From the NCBI RefSeq assembly GCF_000013865.1, contig NC_007948.1:1612001-1676000 (forward strand): a stretch of 64,000 nt of DNA, written 5' to 3'. A program made the position numbers and the translations under genes. Positions 7,805-17,024 of the stretch are shown here, in pieces. The notes under the pieces were generated by a model that was given only the letters and a program-made list of their open reading frames with translations, had not been told where the DNA came from and did not search any database. The DNA comes from Polaromonas sp. JS666. Its GTDB lineage: Bacteria > Pseudomonadota > Gammaproteobacteria > Burkholderiales > Burkholderiaceae_C. Numbering within the stretch: the first letter of the stretch is position 1; each line of letters begins with the position of its first letter.

Positions 7805-9160
7805 ATGACGACTTCCGAGGACCTGCTCCGAACACTACGAACTTGGCACAAGCTGCCCGCCAAGCAACTGCTTGAGCGGCTTGGCATCAGTCGCGCGACG
7901 CTCATGCGCGCAGTTCGTGAGCTTGGCTCGCAGGTAGTTGCTCGCGGGCGGGCGCGCAGGACAGCATACGCTGCCCGCCGTGCGCTGCGCGGCAGTTTGC
8001 AGGCGCTGCCGCTCTACCGCATTGACCAGGATGGCCAGGCCCACGAAGTTGCGATGCTGTATCCGGTCTATCCGGCAGGGTGTGCGCTTGACTTTCTTGA
8101 GTCGCTTGACTGGCCGTTGGATGAAGACATGCGGGACGGCTGGTTTGAAGGCCTGCCTTACTTTCTGGACGATATGCGCCCACAAGGATTCTTGGGGCGG
8201 CACTTTGCTCGACGTCACGCCGACTTGCTCCAAGTCAGCGCGGACCCCAAGGTTTGGTCGGAGGACGACACGCTGCATGCGCTGACGTTGTTAGGCAGTG
8301 ACACGCCAGGCAACTACGTCCTGGGAGAGCCGGCATTGCGCCAGTGGCTGGCCCATTCTCAACAGAACGCACTTCCCCTGGAATCGAGCCAAGTTGTGCC
8401 TGCCTACCTGCTCAAGGCCGAAGAGGCTATGACTCACGGGACTGCGGGCTCCTCGGCAGGAGGAGAGTTCCCGAAGTTCACCGCGTTTCGCGAGGTGGCG
8501 GGCAAGCCGATCCACGTCATCGTCAAGTTTTCGGGCTCCGATGAGGCGCCCGGAACTGTGCGCTGGTCTGACCTGCTGGTCTGCGAACACTTGGCCCTGT
8601 GCGCCGTCGCCGAGCACCTGGGTCTTGAGGCCGCGGTCAGCCGCATCCATCAGGCGGGCGGGCGAACTTTCCTGGAGGTGGAGCGGTTTGACCGCCATGG
8701 CAGGCTCGGGCGCTCGCCCGTCTGCTCTTGGTCAGCCTTGAACGCAGCTCTGTTTGGGTTTGCCGGCAAGCCTTGGCCGGAGGGCGGCGCCGCCCTGCTC
8801 AGGCAAGGGCTCATCGACACCGAATGCCTGGTCGCCCTGCAACGACTTTGGTTGTTCGGGCAGCTCATTGCCAACACAGACATGCACGACGGCAACCTGT
8901 CGTTCAGGCCCGGGCTTCAACCGGCCCCGGTATATGACATGCTGCCCATGGGGTACGCCCCGGTGCGCGGCGTGGAGCTGCCGGTAAAGGAGTTTGTGCC
9001 CCCTCTGCCCCTGCCCGCCGAGAAAGACGCCTGGCTGACGGCTGCCCATGCGGCGGAGCACTTCTGGACAGCAGCAAGCGGCGACGCGCGAATCAGCAAG
9101 AACTTCAGAGCAATTTGTAGCCAAAACGCGAGCAAGGTTCGCAAGGCCTTGTACGGCTGA
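7805..9160 (+). CDS. yjjJ: HipA-family kinase of the YjjJ type
   Basis: This 451-residue protein combines an N-terminal helix-turn-helix (about residues 15-45, LLERLGISRATLMRAV) with a HipA-like kinase. Visible kinase motifs are the glycine-rich GSSAGGEFPKF (215-225), a lysine in VIVKF (238-242), the catalytic loop NTDMHDGN (357-364) and the Asp of VYDML (378). YjjJ-type HipA proteins usually have no hipB partner. The built-in DNA-binding domain may replace it, and none is seen here. It is the second HipA homologue within 2 kb of hipBA, but from a different subfamily. The target is unknown. Confidence 0.85.
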   Translation: MTTSEDLLRTLRTWHKLPAKQLLERLGISRATLMRAVRELGSQVVARGRARRTAYAARRALRGSLQALPLYRIDQDGQAHEVAMLYPVYPAGCALDFLESLDWPLDEDMRDGWFEGLPYFLDDMRPQGFLGRHFARRHADLLQVSADPKVWSEDDTLHALTLLGSDTPGNYVLGEPALRQWLAHSQQNALPLESSQVVPAYLLKAEEAMTHGTAGSSAGGEFPKFTAFREVAGKPIHVIVKFSGSDEAPGTVRWSDLLVCEHLALCAVAEHLGLEAAVSRIHQAGGRTFLEVERFDRHGRLGRSPVCSWSALNAALFGFAGKPWPEGGAALLRQGLIDTECLVALQRLWLFGQLIANTDMHDGNLSFRPGLQPAPVYDMLPMGYAPVRGVELPVKEFVPPLPLPAEKDAWLTAAHAAEHFWTAASGDARISKNFRAICSQNASKVRKALYG

Positions 9161-9689
9161 GTCCAGGTCGCAAGAATTACGCACGACCGATGGTGGCCGT
9201 GCGCGAATCCCCACCAATGATGGGAGAGGACCGCATGGAGAGCGTTGCCGGCGAGATGCTGTCCGGGGTTGGTGAGATGTAAAAACGCTTTCGCTGGTAT
9301 CAGGACTGTTCCAAGGCCTGGGCAATGCACACTTCGCGGCCGCCGTCTTAGCGGCTAAGAGGTTCCGCGCCACTCGCCCTGTCACAGGCTATTGAGGATC
9401 GGTGAAGCCCGATGTGGACGGATGCCCAGATGCGTCCAGTTGGTTGAGCATGCGTGAAGTATTAGTCTGCCATCTCGCACATCGACTCGCTAGCATCACC
9501 GATGAGGCCGAACTCGCAACACCCTGCCAAGCAGCCATAAGGTGCTGCGCTCCTTCCTGGGAACTCAGGAGTTCCCCTTTGCCAGCCCTAGCGGCGAGAC
9601 GATGATTGCAAGCATCAGCCATATCGAGGCTGCGGGCCTGTTGATTCTCACTGGTGATTGCATAGGTTTCTTTCCACAGCACTACGCGC
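9161..9689. other. Degenerate region without a credible gene
   Basis: Several open frames cross this stretch on both strands, but none has recognisable motifs. With the IS630-like remnant next to it, the region looks like decayed mobile-element DNA. Confidence 0.5.
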
Positions 9690-9905
9690 AGCAGTGGATT
9701 GATACCGGGGCTTGCGCCAGCCGTGACGCGCCAGCATGCGCTACACACTGGACAGCGCCAGCGTCTTGCCAAGTTTGGCCTCAATGGCCGGTTTGATCTG
9801 GGGAATGACGACCACGCCGCCACTGGCGGCATCGGGCAATACTTCATCAAGAATTTGCCGCTCTCGTTCCAGCTTTGCATTGATCGTTTTCGAATAGCGC
9901 TGCGT
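9690..9905 (-). pseudogene. Transposase remnant with IS630-like winged-helix region
   Basis: The minus strand encodes an IS630-like N-terminal segment: LERERQILDEVLPDAASGG, then IKPAIEAKLGKTLALSSV, a TAG stop where the family has Tyr, and RMLARHGWRK. The in-frame stop and the absence of the catalytic domain show that it is dead. Confidence 0.6.
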
Positions 9906-9914
9906 ATGCATTCA

Positions 9915-10937
9915 TCACAGGCTTGGAGGACCAGATGTGTCACGGCGAATGAGTTGCACCGGCAGGATGTCATGGGTCGGAGGTGTCATGGCGCCGGTTC
10001 GGATACGGTCAACCATTCGCCGACAAGTGACGCGCGACATTTCCTTTGCTGATGCGTCGATTGTCGACAGGCTGATGAGCCTGGAACCCGACAGCGGGAT
10101 ATTGTCGAAGCCAACGATAGAAAGTTGAGAGGGAACCTGGATGTTCTTGGCGCGAGCAGCTTCCAGCACACCCAGGGCGATCCCGTCGCCTCCGGCCATG
10201 ATGGCGGTGACTTGAGGTTGATTTGAGAGCATCTGGGTCGCGCACGAATAGCCAGCCTCGTAAGAAAAAGCGTTCCACATCACGGGTGAATCCTCTGGCG
10301 GGATGCCCTGTTCCCGTAGGTACGTGAGCGCCCCACGAGCGCGATCTCTGCTTGTTGAGGAAGCCTCCGGGCCCATTACCAAGCCAATGCGGCGATGGCC
10401 TAGTTCATAGAGGTGGCGCATGATTTCGGCTCCACCGTAGGCGTTGTCGGACTCGATCACGTCGATTGCCGCGTTGTCCACCGATCTGACTGTGAGTACA
10501 ACCGGCACGCCCAGACGCTGCAACTCTTGGACCATGAACGAGGTCGGCGTCACCGACAGCAGGATCATCCCGTCGAGGTAGCCGTCAATGATAGGTCTGA
10601 ACGTCGACAGGTGTGCCATGTCTTTCGTCGAGTTCATTGGATCCATGATCACCATGACGTGGTAGCCAAGATCCATCAGGTCATGATGGATGTTCTCGAG
10701 CAGCATGGTCAGGAATCGGTTATGCAACTCAGTCACGCTCAGCAGGACGCCGATGGTTCGCGTTTCCGAGTTGCGCTTTTTGTTGCCAGGGCGTTTGGCT
10801 TCATACCCCATCAACACTGCGGCACTTTGTACCTTTTCGCGGGTGGACTCGCTGATAGCGGGATGGCCAACCAGCGCTCGTGACACGCTCGCAACCGATA
10901 GACCAAGGACGCTTGCGATGTCCTGAAGGCGAACATT
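9915..10937 (-). CDS. LacI-family transcriptional regulator, start codon missing
   Basis: The reading frame encodes a LacI-type helix-turn-helix (LQDIASVLGLSVASVSRAL, reading down from about 10928), a hinge and the periplasmic-binding-protein-like effector domain, with a normal C-terminus. No ATG, GTG or TTG precedes the helix-turn-helix in frame. The frame runs back into a patatin-like fragment at about 10938. The first usable start, GTG 10886, would delete the DNA-recognition helix. The gene has therefore probably lost its first few codons in a rearrangement and may be inactive. The effector and targets are unknown. The coordinates give the homologous frame, not a proven start. Confidence 0.7.
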   Translation of the reverse strand, partial: NVRLQDIASVLGLSVASVSRALVGHPAISESTREKVQSAAVLMGYEAKRPGNKKRNSETRTIGVLLSVTELHNRFLTMLLENIHHDLMDLGYHVMVIMDPMNSTKDMAHLSTFRPIIDGYLDGMILLSVTPTSFMVQELQRLGVPVVLTVRSVDNAAIDVIESDNAYGGAEIMRHLYELGHRRIGLVMGPEASSTSRDRARGALTYLREQGIPPEDSPVMWNAFSYEAGYSCATQMLSNQPQVTAIMAGGDGIALGVLEAARAKNIQVPSQLSIVGFDNIPLSGSRLISLSTIDASAKEMSRVTCRRMVDRIRTGAMTPPTHDILPVQLIRRDTSGPPSL

Positions 10938-11146
10938 ATCTGGGCCGGGGGAAAGGCCCCCGGATAGGAAGCCGATGCGCGGGCGGCGAAAGCAAGCGAC
11001 GGCAAACTTTCGAGGTCAAAGTCGCTTTGAAGATGGCCGGTTTTGTCATGGTCGAGGCGGAAACGGAGAATGCGACGATGCTCGCGTTCCTTGACCACGG
11101 GCGGATCGTGAATGAAAATCGACCGATCCAGGCCGCGAAAATCGGT
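10938..11146 (-). pseudogene. Internal fragment of a patatin-like phospholipase gene
   Basis: The minus-strand frame encodes LAFAARASASYPGAFPP, the signature around the catalytic Asp region of patatin-like proteins, preceded by about 45 related residues. The fragment is cut on one side by the IS6-family element (11147) and on the other by the lacI frame (10937). Both breaks point to rearrangement. Confidence 0.55.
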
Positions 11147-11955
11147 GGTTCTGTCGCGATAAGGGTATCCGACAATCCGGGCCATGCTTGATTTCCGCAA
11201 AAGTTCAATCAACAGCGCCCTGCGCAAGGTCCTCAAACGGTTTCACTATCCCCTGGAAGTGATGCTGACGTGCGTGCGCTGGTATGTGGCCTATCCGTTG
11301 AGCCTGCGCCACATAGAGGAGATGATGCAAGAGCGCGGTGTTTTCGTTGACCACGCCACGGTACATCGCTGGACGATCAAGATGTTGCCGGTACTGGCCG
11401 CTGTTTTCCGCCGACGCAAGAAGCCTGTGGGAACAAGCTGGCGAATGGATGAGACCTACATCAAGGTGTCCGGCCAGTGGAAATACCTTTACCGCGCTGT
11501 TGATCGCGCGGGTGACACAGTCGATTTTTTGCTCACCGCCAAGCGCGACTTGTCAGCCGCCCGTCGCGCTCTGGAGCGCGCCATCAATCTGCACGACTTG
11601 CCAGAGAAGATCACCATCGACAAAAGCGGCGCCAACACGGCAGCCATTGAAAGCGTCAAAGCTGACGCCTGCGTCAATATCCAACTACGCCAATGCAAAT
11701 ACTTGAACAACATCGTTGAGCAGGACCACCGGGCCATCAAACGCATTACGCGCCCGATGCTGGGCTTCAAGTCATTCTGGAGTGCTCGAATCATCATCGC
11801 TGGCATTGAGACGATGCACATGATCCGCAAAGGGCAGCTTGACTGCCCAGTTGGCCAAGCCATGTCTCCAGCCGATCAGTTTTACACCCTGGCGATCTGA
11901 TCGCCACCCATCAGTTCACCTTTTCTCGGCCATTCATACTTATCGCGACAGAACC
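11147..11955 (+). mobile_element. IS6-family insertion sequence, 809 bp, intact
   Basis: The ends are perfect 17-bp inverted repeats: GGTTCTGTCGCGATAAG at 11147-11163 and its complement at 11939-11955. One transposase gene lies between. IS6-family elements normally leave an 8-bp target duplication. The flanks here (AAATCGGT left, GATGAGCG right) do not match, so this copy probably marks an IS-mediated deletion or a recombination between copies. Confidence 0.9.
11184..11900 (+). CDS. IS6-family (IS26-like) transposase
   Basis: The 238-residue transposase has a normal length for the family. An N-terminal helix-turn-helix (about residues 35-65, with LRHIEEMMQERG) precedes the DDE nuclease: Asp 89 in RMDETYIKV, Asp 146 in ITIDKSG and Glu 179 in NNIVEQDHR. 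It would cut and join the element's ends, usually forming cointegrates. The frame is complete and both terminal repeats are intact, so the element may still be active. Confidence 0.93.
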   Translation: MLDFRKSSINSALRKVLKRFHYPLEVMLTCVRWYVAYPLSLRHIEEMMQERGVFVDHATVHRWTIKMLPVLAAVFRRRKKPVGTSWRMDETYIKVSGQWKYLYRAVDRAGDTVDFLLTAKRDLSAARRALERAINLHDLPEKITIDKSGANTAAIESVKADACVNIQLRQCKYLNNIVEQDHRAIKRITRPMLGFKSFWSARIIIAGIETMHMIRKGQLDCPVGQAMSPADQFYTLAI

Positions 11956-11956
11956 G

Positions 11957-12445
11957 ATGAGCGCGCCACGCGGTGGCAAAATGCTGGCTGCCTTCGCTGC
12001 CGCGTTACATGCCGCCTTGCTCAGCGGTGCGATGAACCGCGTGTTCGACATGACGCTGCAGTATTGCAACGACCGCGTCCAGTTTGGAAAATCACTCGGT
12101 AAATTTCAGGCCGTGCAACACCAGTTGAGCGTGATGGCCGAACACACGGTTGCCGCATCGATCGCGGCCGAAGCCGCCTTTCTGGGCACCGACAAAACGC
12201 CTGCCCTGCTGGCCAGCGCCATGGCCAAGTCACGCACCAGCGAAGCGGCCGTGCTGGTCGCAGCGACCGCCCACGCTTTACATGGTGCCATCGGGGTGAC
12301 GGAAGAATACGATCTCCAACTGCTGACCCGTCGCCTGCACGAGTGGCGCATGGCGCACGGATCCGAGGCTTACTGGAACACGCTGGTCGGCCACCATGTG
12401 CTCGCCAGCGAGCTGTCGCTGTCGGATTTCGTCCGTACGATTTAA
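11957..12445 (+). pseudogene. Acyl-CoA dehydrogenase, C-terminal fragment
   Basis: These 162 codons match the C-terminal helical domain of acyl-CoA dehydrogenases. YCNDRVQFGKSLGKFQAVQH contains the conserved flavin-contact Arg and Gln-Phe-Gly segment, and HALHGAIGVTEE follows. The N-terminal and middle domains, about 200 residues, are gone because the IS6-family element ends one base before the ATG. A full enzyme would oxidise an acyl-CoA to an enoyl-CoA. The fragment lacks the catalytic base and much of the FAD site. Confidence 0.8.
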
Positions 12446-12466
12446 GCTTTATCCCCAGGAGACAAA

Positions 12467-13153
12467 ATGAACTTCCAAAAAATCAAATCCCGGATGGCGC
12501 TGGTGCTGGCACTGGTCTCTTTGTGCAGCGCTGCCTTCCTGCTGCCCGCTGGTCAGGTCTGGGCGCAGGAGTTTCCATCCAAGCCCATCAAGTTCATCAA
12601 GTTCATCGTGCCCTTCCCACCCGGTAGCGGCACCGACACCTCGGCACGCTACTTCGGCAAAAAACTCGGCGAACTGACCGGTCAGCCCGTGGTGGTCGAA
12701 AACCGCCCGGGTGCCAACGGCTTTATCGCGGCAAAGGCCTTGCTCAGCGCGCCCGCCGACGGTTACATCGTCTTTGTCGGTAGCAATTCGTCGCTGGCCG
12801 TCAACGTGGCCTTGTTCAAGAAGCTGCCCTACGACCCGCAGACCGACATGGCGCCATTGACCATGATGATGCGCGCACCCACCGTGCTCGTGGTGCCGCC
12901 CAACTCCCCGTACAAAACCCTGGCTGATCTGATCGGCGCGGCCAAGGCCCAGCCCGGCAAGTTCAACTACGCGGCGGGCTCCGCAGGCTATCAGCTGATG
13001 TTGGAGGCATTGAACGATAGCGCGCACCTGGACATCCGCAACGTCCCCTTCAAGGGCGCCTCCGAAGCCTTGATCGCCATCGCCTCGGGAAGCGTGGACA
13101 TGGCCGCTGCATCGCCGCGCGCCACCCCAAGTGGGACGAACGCCCGCTGCTGA
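12467..13153 (+). pseudogene. Bug/TctC-type solute-binding protein, 3' end replaced
   Basis: A strong Shine-Dalgarno (AGGAGA) precedes ATG 12467. The first 34 residues form a signal peptide ending VWA. The body is a typical Bug (tripartite tricarboxylate transporter) binding protein with VPFPPGSGTDTSAR and VVVENRPGANG. At about residue 214 (SGSVDMAA, near 13105) the family sequence stops and the frame enters the 3' part of an acyl-CoA ligase gene, giving a 14-residue nonsense tail. Roughly the last 100 residues, including half of domain 2, are lost. A secreted but non-functional product is likely. Confidence 0.8.
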
Positions 13154-13353
13154 TCGTGGTCAAGAAGCCCGGCGCGGAGTTGACCCGCGACGAGCTGCTG
13201 GCCTTCTACGACGGCAAGATCGCCAAGTGGTGGACGCCCGATGATGTGGTCTTCGTCGACAGCATCCCGCTGGGCGCCACGGGCAAGATGCTCAAGCACC
13301 AGTTGCGCGACCGTTTCCAGGACCACCTGGTCAACAAGGGCAACAAGGATTAA
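13108..13353 (+). pseudogene. Acyl-CoA ligase, C-terminal fragment
   Basis: The frame from about 13108 encodes ARHPKWDERPLLIVVKKPGA and ends with IPLGATGKMLKHQLR, the C-terminal domain of medium-chain or aryl/alkanoate-CoA ligases including the A10 lysine. It lacks the adenylation core. The fragment is joined in another frame to the truncated binding-protein gene, so a deletion removed the end of one gene and the start of the other. Confidence 0.8.
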
Positions 13354-13357
13354 TGCC

Positions 13358-13480
13358 ATGAACGCATGGAAGGCCCGAACGGCCGAACTCTCGCCCGGCA
13401 TGCTGGTGCTGGAGACGCTGTTCCTGGCAATACTGTTCTATGGCCTGATGCAACTGGCCGGGATGCACGCCCATGGCTGA
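13358..13480 (+). CDS. Possible small membrane protein, 40 residues
   Basis: ATG 13358 follows the ligase stop by four bases and opens a 40-residue frame. Residues 15-34 (MLVLETLFLAILFYGLMQLA) form one credible membrane helix, followed by GMHAHG. No family is recognised and no strong ribosome-binding site is seen. It could be a real small protein or a chance frame. Confidence 0.3.
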   Translation: MNAWKARTAELSPGMLVLETLFLAILFYGLMQLAGMHAHG

Positions 13481-13826
13481 GTGGGTCACGGCCACGTCGT
13501 TGCATACTTGCACCCCCACGGCGCGGAGTTGGCGCTGTTCCTGATCGATGGTGAGGTGCGCGCCAATCTTCCAGCTGTCCACTCACTGAAGAACGCGTGG
13601 AAGTCCTCAATCCGGCGGCTAACACGATCACCACATGCCGGTTAAATGATTTATTATTAATTTATAATTATATGTTCAAAATCTGTCGAAATTGAGCCCA
13701 ACCAATCCGTGCCGGGATTCAAAGCCTTCCGCGCTGTCCAGCCAGCATGGAGCAGCATTGAGCTGATGCCCATGAGCCGCAAAATTCGATAGAACCAATT
13801 CTTTCATCTAACCGGAGAAACGAGCC
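13481..13826. other. Intergenic region upstream of bktB
   Basis: The first half has no recognisable gene. Bases 13641-13680 are strikingly A+T-rich and include TATAAT at 13663-13668, a candidate -10 box about 160 bases before bktB. A clear ribosome-binding site (CGGAGAAACGAG) directly precedes the bktB ATG. Confidence 0.45.
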
Positions 13827-15011
13827 ATGTCACGTGAAGTTGTTGTAGTCAGCGGTGTACGCACCGCCATTGGTACCTATGGCGGCAGCCTGAAGGATAT
13901 TTCCCCCACCGAACTGGCCGCGCAGGTTGTGCGCGAATCACTGGCGCGCGCCGGCGTCGAGGGGAGCGACGTGGGCCATGTGGTGTTTGGCCATGTGGTC
14001 AATACCGAGCCCAAAGACATGTACCTGTCGCGCGTCGCCGCCATCAACGGCGGCTGCGCCGAGGGTACGCCGGCGTTCAATGTCAACCGCCTGTGCGGCT
14101 CCGGCCTGCAGGCCATCATTTCGGCCAGCCAGTCCATTTTGCTGGGCGATACCGACGTGGCCATCGGCGGCGGCGCCGAGAACATGAGCCGCGGCCCCTA
14201 TGCCAGCCTGTCGGCGCGCTGGGGCGCCCGCATGGGTGACAGCACGATGGTCGACATGGTGGTGGGCGCGCTGCACGACCCCTTCCAGAAAATTCACATG
14301 GGCGTGACCGCCGAGAACATCGCCGCCAAGTGGGGCATCAGCCGTGAAGAGCAGGACGCGATTGCCGTCGAAAGCCACAACCGCGCCCAGCGCGCCACCG
14401 AGGCCGGTTACTTCAAGGACCAGATCGTCCCCGTCATGCTGAAAAGCAAAAAGGGCGAGGTGGCCTACGTCACCGACGAGCATTTCCGTGCCGGCTGCAC
14501 GCTGGCCGACATGGCCAAGCTCAAACCGGTGTTCATCAAGGAAAACGGCACCGTCACCGCCGGCAACGCCTCCGGCATCAACGACGCGGCCGCCGCCGTG
14601 GTGCTGATGGAAGCCGGCACCGCCAAGGCCCGCGGCGCCAAGCCGCTGGCCCGCCTGGTGGCCTACGCCCACGCCGGCGTGGACCCCCAGTACATGGGCA
14701 TTGGCCCGGTGCCCGCCACGCGACTGGCGCTGAAAAAGGCCGGCCTCACGGTGAACGACCTGGACGTGATCGAGGCCAACGAAGCCTTTGCCGCCCAGGC
14801 CTGCGCCGTCACGCGCGAGCTGGGGCTGGACCCGGCCAAGGTCAACCCCAACGGCTCGGGCATCTCGCTGGGCCACCCGATTGGCGCCACCGGCGCGCTG
14901 ATCACGGTGAAAGCCCTGTACGAGCTGCAGCGCATCGGGGGCCGCTACGCGCTGGTAACGATGTGCATAGGCGGCGGTCAGGGCATTGCGGCGATTTTTG
15001 AGCGGATGTAA
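13827..15011 (+). CDS. bktB: Acetyl-CoA acetyltransferase / beta-ketothiolase
   Basis: This 394-residue thiolase is complete. The nucleophilic Cys 90 lies in NRLCGSG, His 350 in GHPIGATG and the second Cys 380 in CIGGGQG. The sequence is close to BktB of Cupriavidus, which condenses acetyl-CoA with acetyl- or propionyl-CoA for polyhydroxyalkanoate synthesis and also cleaves beta-ketoacyl-CoA. It is cytoplasmic and tetrameric in the family. No phaB or phaC neighbours are present, so it may serve degradation of acyl-CoA intermediates. The promoter region is A+T-rich, unlike the rest of the locus. Confidence 0.93.
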   Translation: MSREVVVVSGVRTAIGTYGGSLKDISPTELAAQVVRESLARAGVEGSDVGHVVFGHVVNTEPKDMYLSRVAAINGGCAEGTPAFNVNRLCGSGLQAIISASQSILLGDTDVAIGGGAENMSRGPYASLSARWGARMGDSTMVDMVVGALHDPFQKIHMGVTAENIAAKWGISREEQDAIAVESHNRAQRATEAGYFKDQIVPVMLKSKKGEVAYVTDEHFRAGCTLADMAKLKPVFIKENGTVTAGNASGINDAAAAVVLMEAGTAKARGAKPLARLVAYAHAGVDPQYMGIGPVPATRLALKKAGLTVNDLDVIEANEAFAAQACAVTRELGLDPAKVNPNGSGISLGHPIGATGALITVKALYELQRIGGRYALVTMCIGGGQGIAAIFERM

Positions 15012-15200
15012 GGGCGGTGGGCGCGTCCGTGCCAGCTGAGAAATCGAACCCATGAGGCAACAACCCGATCCATGGGGCGAACTTTTTCTGACAAACCGAC
15101 TTGATTTCAGCCCGCGCAGGCCGTTTCGAGCCAGGTCGTCTACAAGGCCTGATGCCCCATGACGTGACTGAAATTCCCCCATTGATTACAGAGACCCATC

Positions 15201-15581
15201 ATGTTCCGAACCCTGCTCAAATCCAAGATCCACCGCGTCGCGGTAACCCACTGCGAGTTGCATTACGAAGGCTCCTGCGCCATCGATGAAGACCTGCTCG
15301 ACGCGGCCAACATCGCCGAGAACGAGCAAATCCATATCTGGAACATCAACAACGGCGAGCGCTTTGTCACCTATGCGATCAAGGGGGAGCGCGGCTCCGG
15401 CATGATTTCGGTCAACGGCTCGGCCGCACGCCGCGCCGCTGCCGGTGATCTGATCATCATCGCGGCCTTTGCCCAGGTGCACAACGACCAGGTGAGCGCA
15501 CATGAACCCCAACTGGTGTTTGTGGACGACAAGAACCGCCAGACCGAGTTGCGCCACAAGGTGCCAACCCAACGCATGTGA
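15201..15581 (+). CDS. panD: Aspartate 1-decarboxylase proenzyme
   Basis: This 126-residue PanD has the self-cleavage site Gly 24-Ser 25 in YEGSCAID, which yields the pyruvoyl-bearing alpha chain. The enzyme makes beta-alanine for pantothenate and CoA synthesis. The length is normal for the family. It is not next to panB or panC. Its stop overlaps the start of a small open frame that leads into bioF, which suggests co-transcription with biotin genes, an unusual pairing. Confidence 0.95.
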   Translation: MFRTLLKSKIHRVAVTHCELHYEGSCAIDEDLLDAANIAENEQIHIWNINNGERFVTYAIKGERGSGMISVNGSAARRAAAGDLIIIAAFAQVHNDQVSAHEPQLVFVDDKNRQTELRHKVPTQRM

Positions 15582-15709
15582 TGCCGCACCCCGGCGGCCT
15601 ACCCGCCACCACCCTGGCCCAGCGCGTGCCGGCAACGCTGGACGATGTGCTGACCCAAACCGCAGGCTTCTCCGATGCTGATCGACCACTTGAACCGTCA
15701 ACAGCTTGA
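15581..15709 (+). CDS. Possible 42-residue leader ORF between panD and bioF
   Basis: ATG 15581 overlaps the panD stop (TGATG) and the frame ends at 15709, 35 bases inside bioF. No family is recognised. Its overlaps at both ends would allow coupled translation from panD to bioF. It may equally be a chance frame, as GC-rich DNA offers many. Confidence 0.25.
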   Translation: MPHPGGLPATTLAQRVPATLDDVLTQTAGFSDADRPLEPSTA

Positions 15710-16892
15710 GCGCGAGGCCCAAGGGCTACAGCGCCAGCGCCGGATCGCCGAGTCCCCGTGCGCGCCGCGCCAGTGGGTCAGCCAGGACGGCCAGCCGGCG
15801 CGCGAAATGCTGGCGTTTTGCAGCAACGACTACCTGGGCCTGGCCAATCACCCGGCCCTGGTCGAGGCGCTGGCGGAAGGTGCGCGGCAATTTGGCGCGG
15901 GCAGCGGCGCCTCGCACCTGATCAGCGGTCACTCACGCGCCCATGCCGCGCTGGAGGGCGACTTGGCCGCCTGGCTGGCACCCAGCATTCCCAATGCCGC
16001 GGCGCTGTACTTCTGCACCGGCTACCTGGCCAACCTGGCCTTGCTCACCGCGCTGGGCGACGCCAGCGCCACGATCTTCGCCGACAAGCTCAACCATGCG
16101 TCGCTGATTGACGGTGCGCTGCTGGCCAAGGCGACTATGCAGCGCTATGCGCACCGCAATCTGACGGTGCTGGCCAGCCAGCTCGAAAGTTGCACGACGC
16201 CCATCAAGCTGATCGTGACCGATGCGGTCTTCAGCATGGACGGCGATCTGGCCGACCTGCCGGCGCTGCTGGCGCTGGCGGAGCGTTTTGACGCCTGGCT
16301 GATCGTGGATGACGCCCATGGCTTTGGCGTGCTCGGTGATCAGGGGCGGGGCAGCCTGTCGCATTTTGGCCTGCGCAGCGAACGGCTGATCTACATGGGC
16401 ACCCTGGGCAAAGCGGCGGGCCTGGGCGGCGCTTTTGTCGCGGCCCACCCGAGCATCATCGACTGGCTGGTGCAGGCCGCCCGCCCCTACATCTACACCA
16501 CCGCCGCCCCACCCGCCGTGGCCCATGCCTTGCGCGAAAGCCTGCGCCTCATCAGCAGCGCCGAGGGCGAGCAGCGGCGCGCGCATCTGCAGCAACTGAT
16601 CATCCAGCTGCGCACGCAGCTATCCGCCCTGATCGGCGCGCACCCGACCCTGGGTTGGCGGCTGGCGGACTCCAGCACCGCGATTCAGCCACTGATCGTG
16701 GGCGACAACGCCGCCGCCCTGGCCCTGATGGCGGCACTCGATGCGCAAGGTCTGTGGGTGCCGGCCATCCGTCCGCCCACGGTGCCGGTGGGCACGGCCC
16801 GGCTGCGCATCACGCTCAGCGCCACTCATAGCGCCGCGGATGTGCAGCGCCTGGTCGATGGCCTGGCCTGCGCAGCCCGGGAGTTGCCATGA
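15675..16892 (+). CDS. bioF: 8-amino-7-oxononanoate synthase
   Basis: This 405-residue PLP enzyme condenses pimeloyl-ACP (or pimeloyl-CoA) with L-alanine, the first ring-forming stage of biotin synthesis. Landmarks are [10 protein letters not shown] (48-57), [10 protein letters not shown] (212-221) and the PLP-binding Lys 246 in [14 protein letters not shown]. The length is usual. It ends 132 bases before bioB. No bioD lies between them and none is found elsewhere in the window, although bioA-F-D-B clusters are common in related bacteria. Confidence 0.93.
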   Translation: MLIDHLNRQQLEREAQGLQRQRRIAESPCAPRQWVSQDGQPAREMLAFCSNDYLGLANHPALVEALAEGARQFGAGSGASHLISGHSRAHAALEGDLAAWLAPSIPNAAALYFCTGYLANLALLTALGDASATIFADKLNHASLIDGALLAKATMQRYAHRNLTVLASQLESCTTPIKLIVTDAVFSMDGDLADLPALLALAERFDAWLIVDDAHGFGVLGDQGRGSLSHFGLRSERLIYMGTLGKAAGLGGAFVAAHPSIIDWLVQAARPYIYTTAAPPAVAHALRESLRLISSAEGEQRRAHLQQLIIQLRTQLSALIGAHPTLGWRLADSSTAIQPLIVGDNAAALALMAALDAQGLWVPAIRPPTVPVGTARLRITLSATHSAADVQRLVDGLACAARELP

Positions 16893-17024
16893 CAACACTG
16901 CCTCCGTTACACGGCGGTTTCGTCACTCGCCGCGTGGCGGCCCATCTGGACAATACGGCCCTCAGAAGCGTGTTTTCATGGCTATCCCTTTTTTCTCTTC
17001 CCTCTTCACCTGAGAAATGCACTC

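Noticed and set aside
13938..15182. A 414-codon open frame on the minus strand
   Set aside because: It is antisense to bktB, and its low-complexity Gly/Ala/His content is typical of shadow frames.
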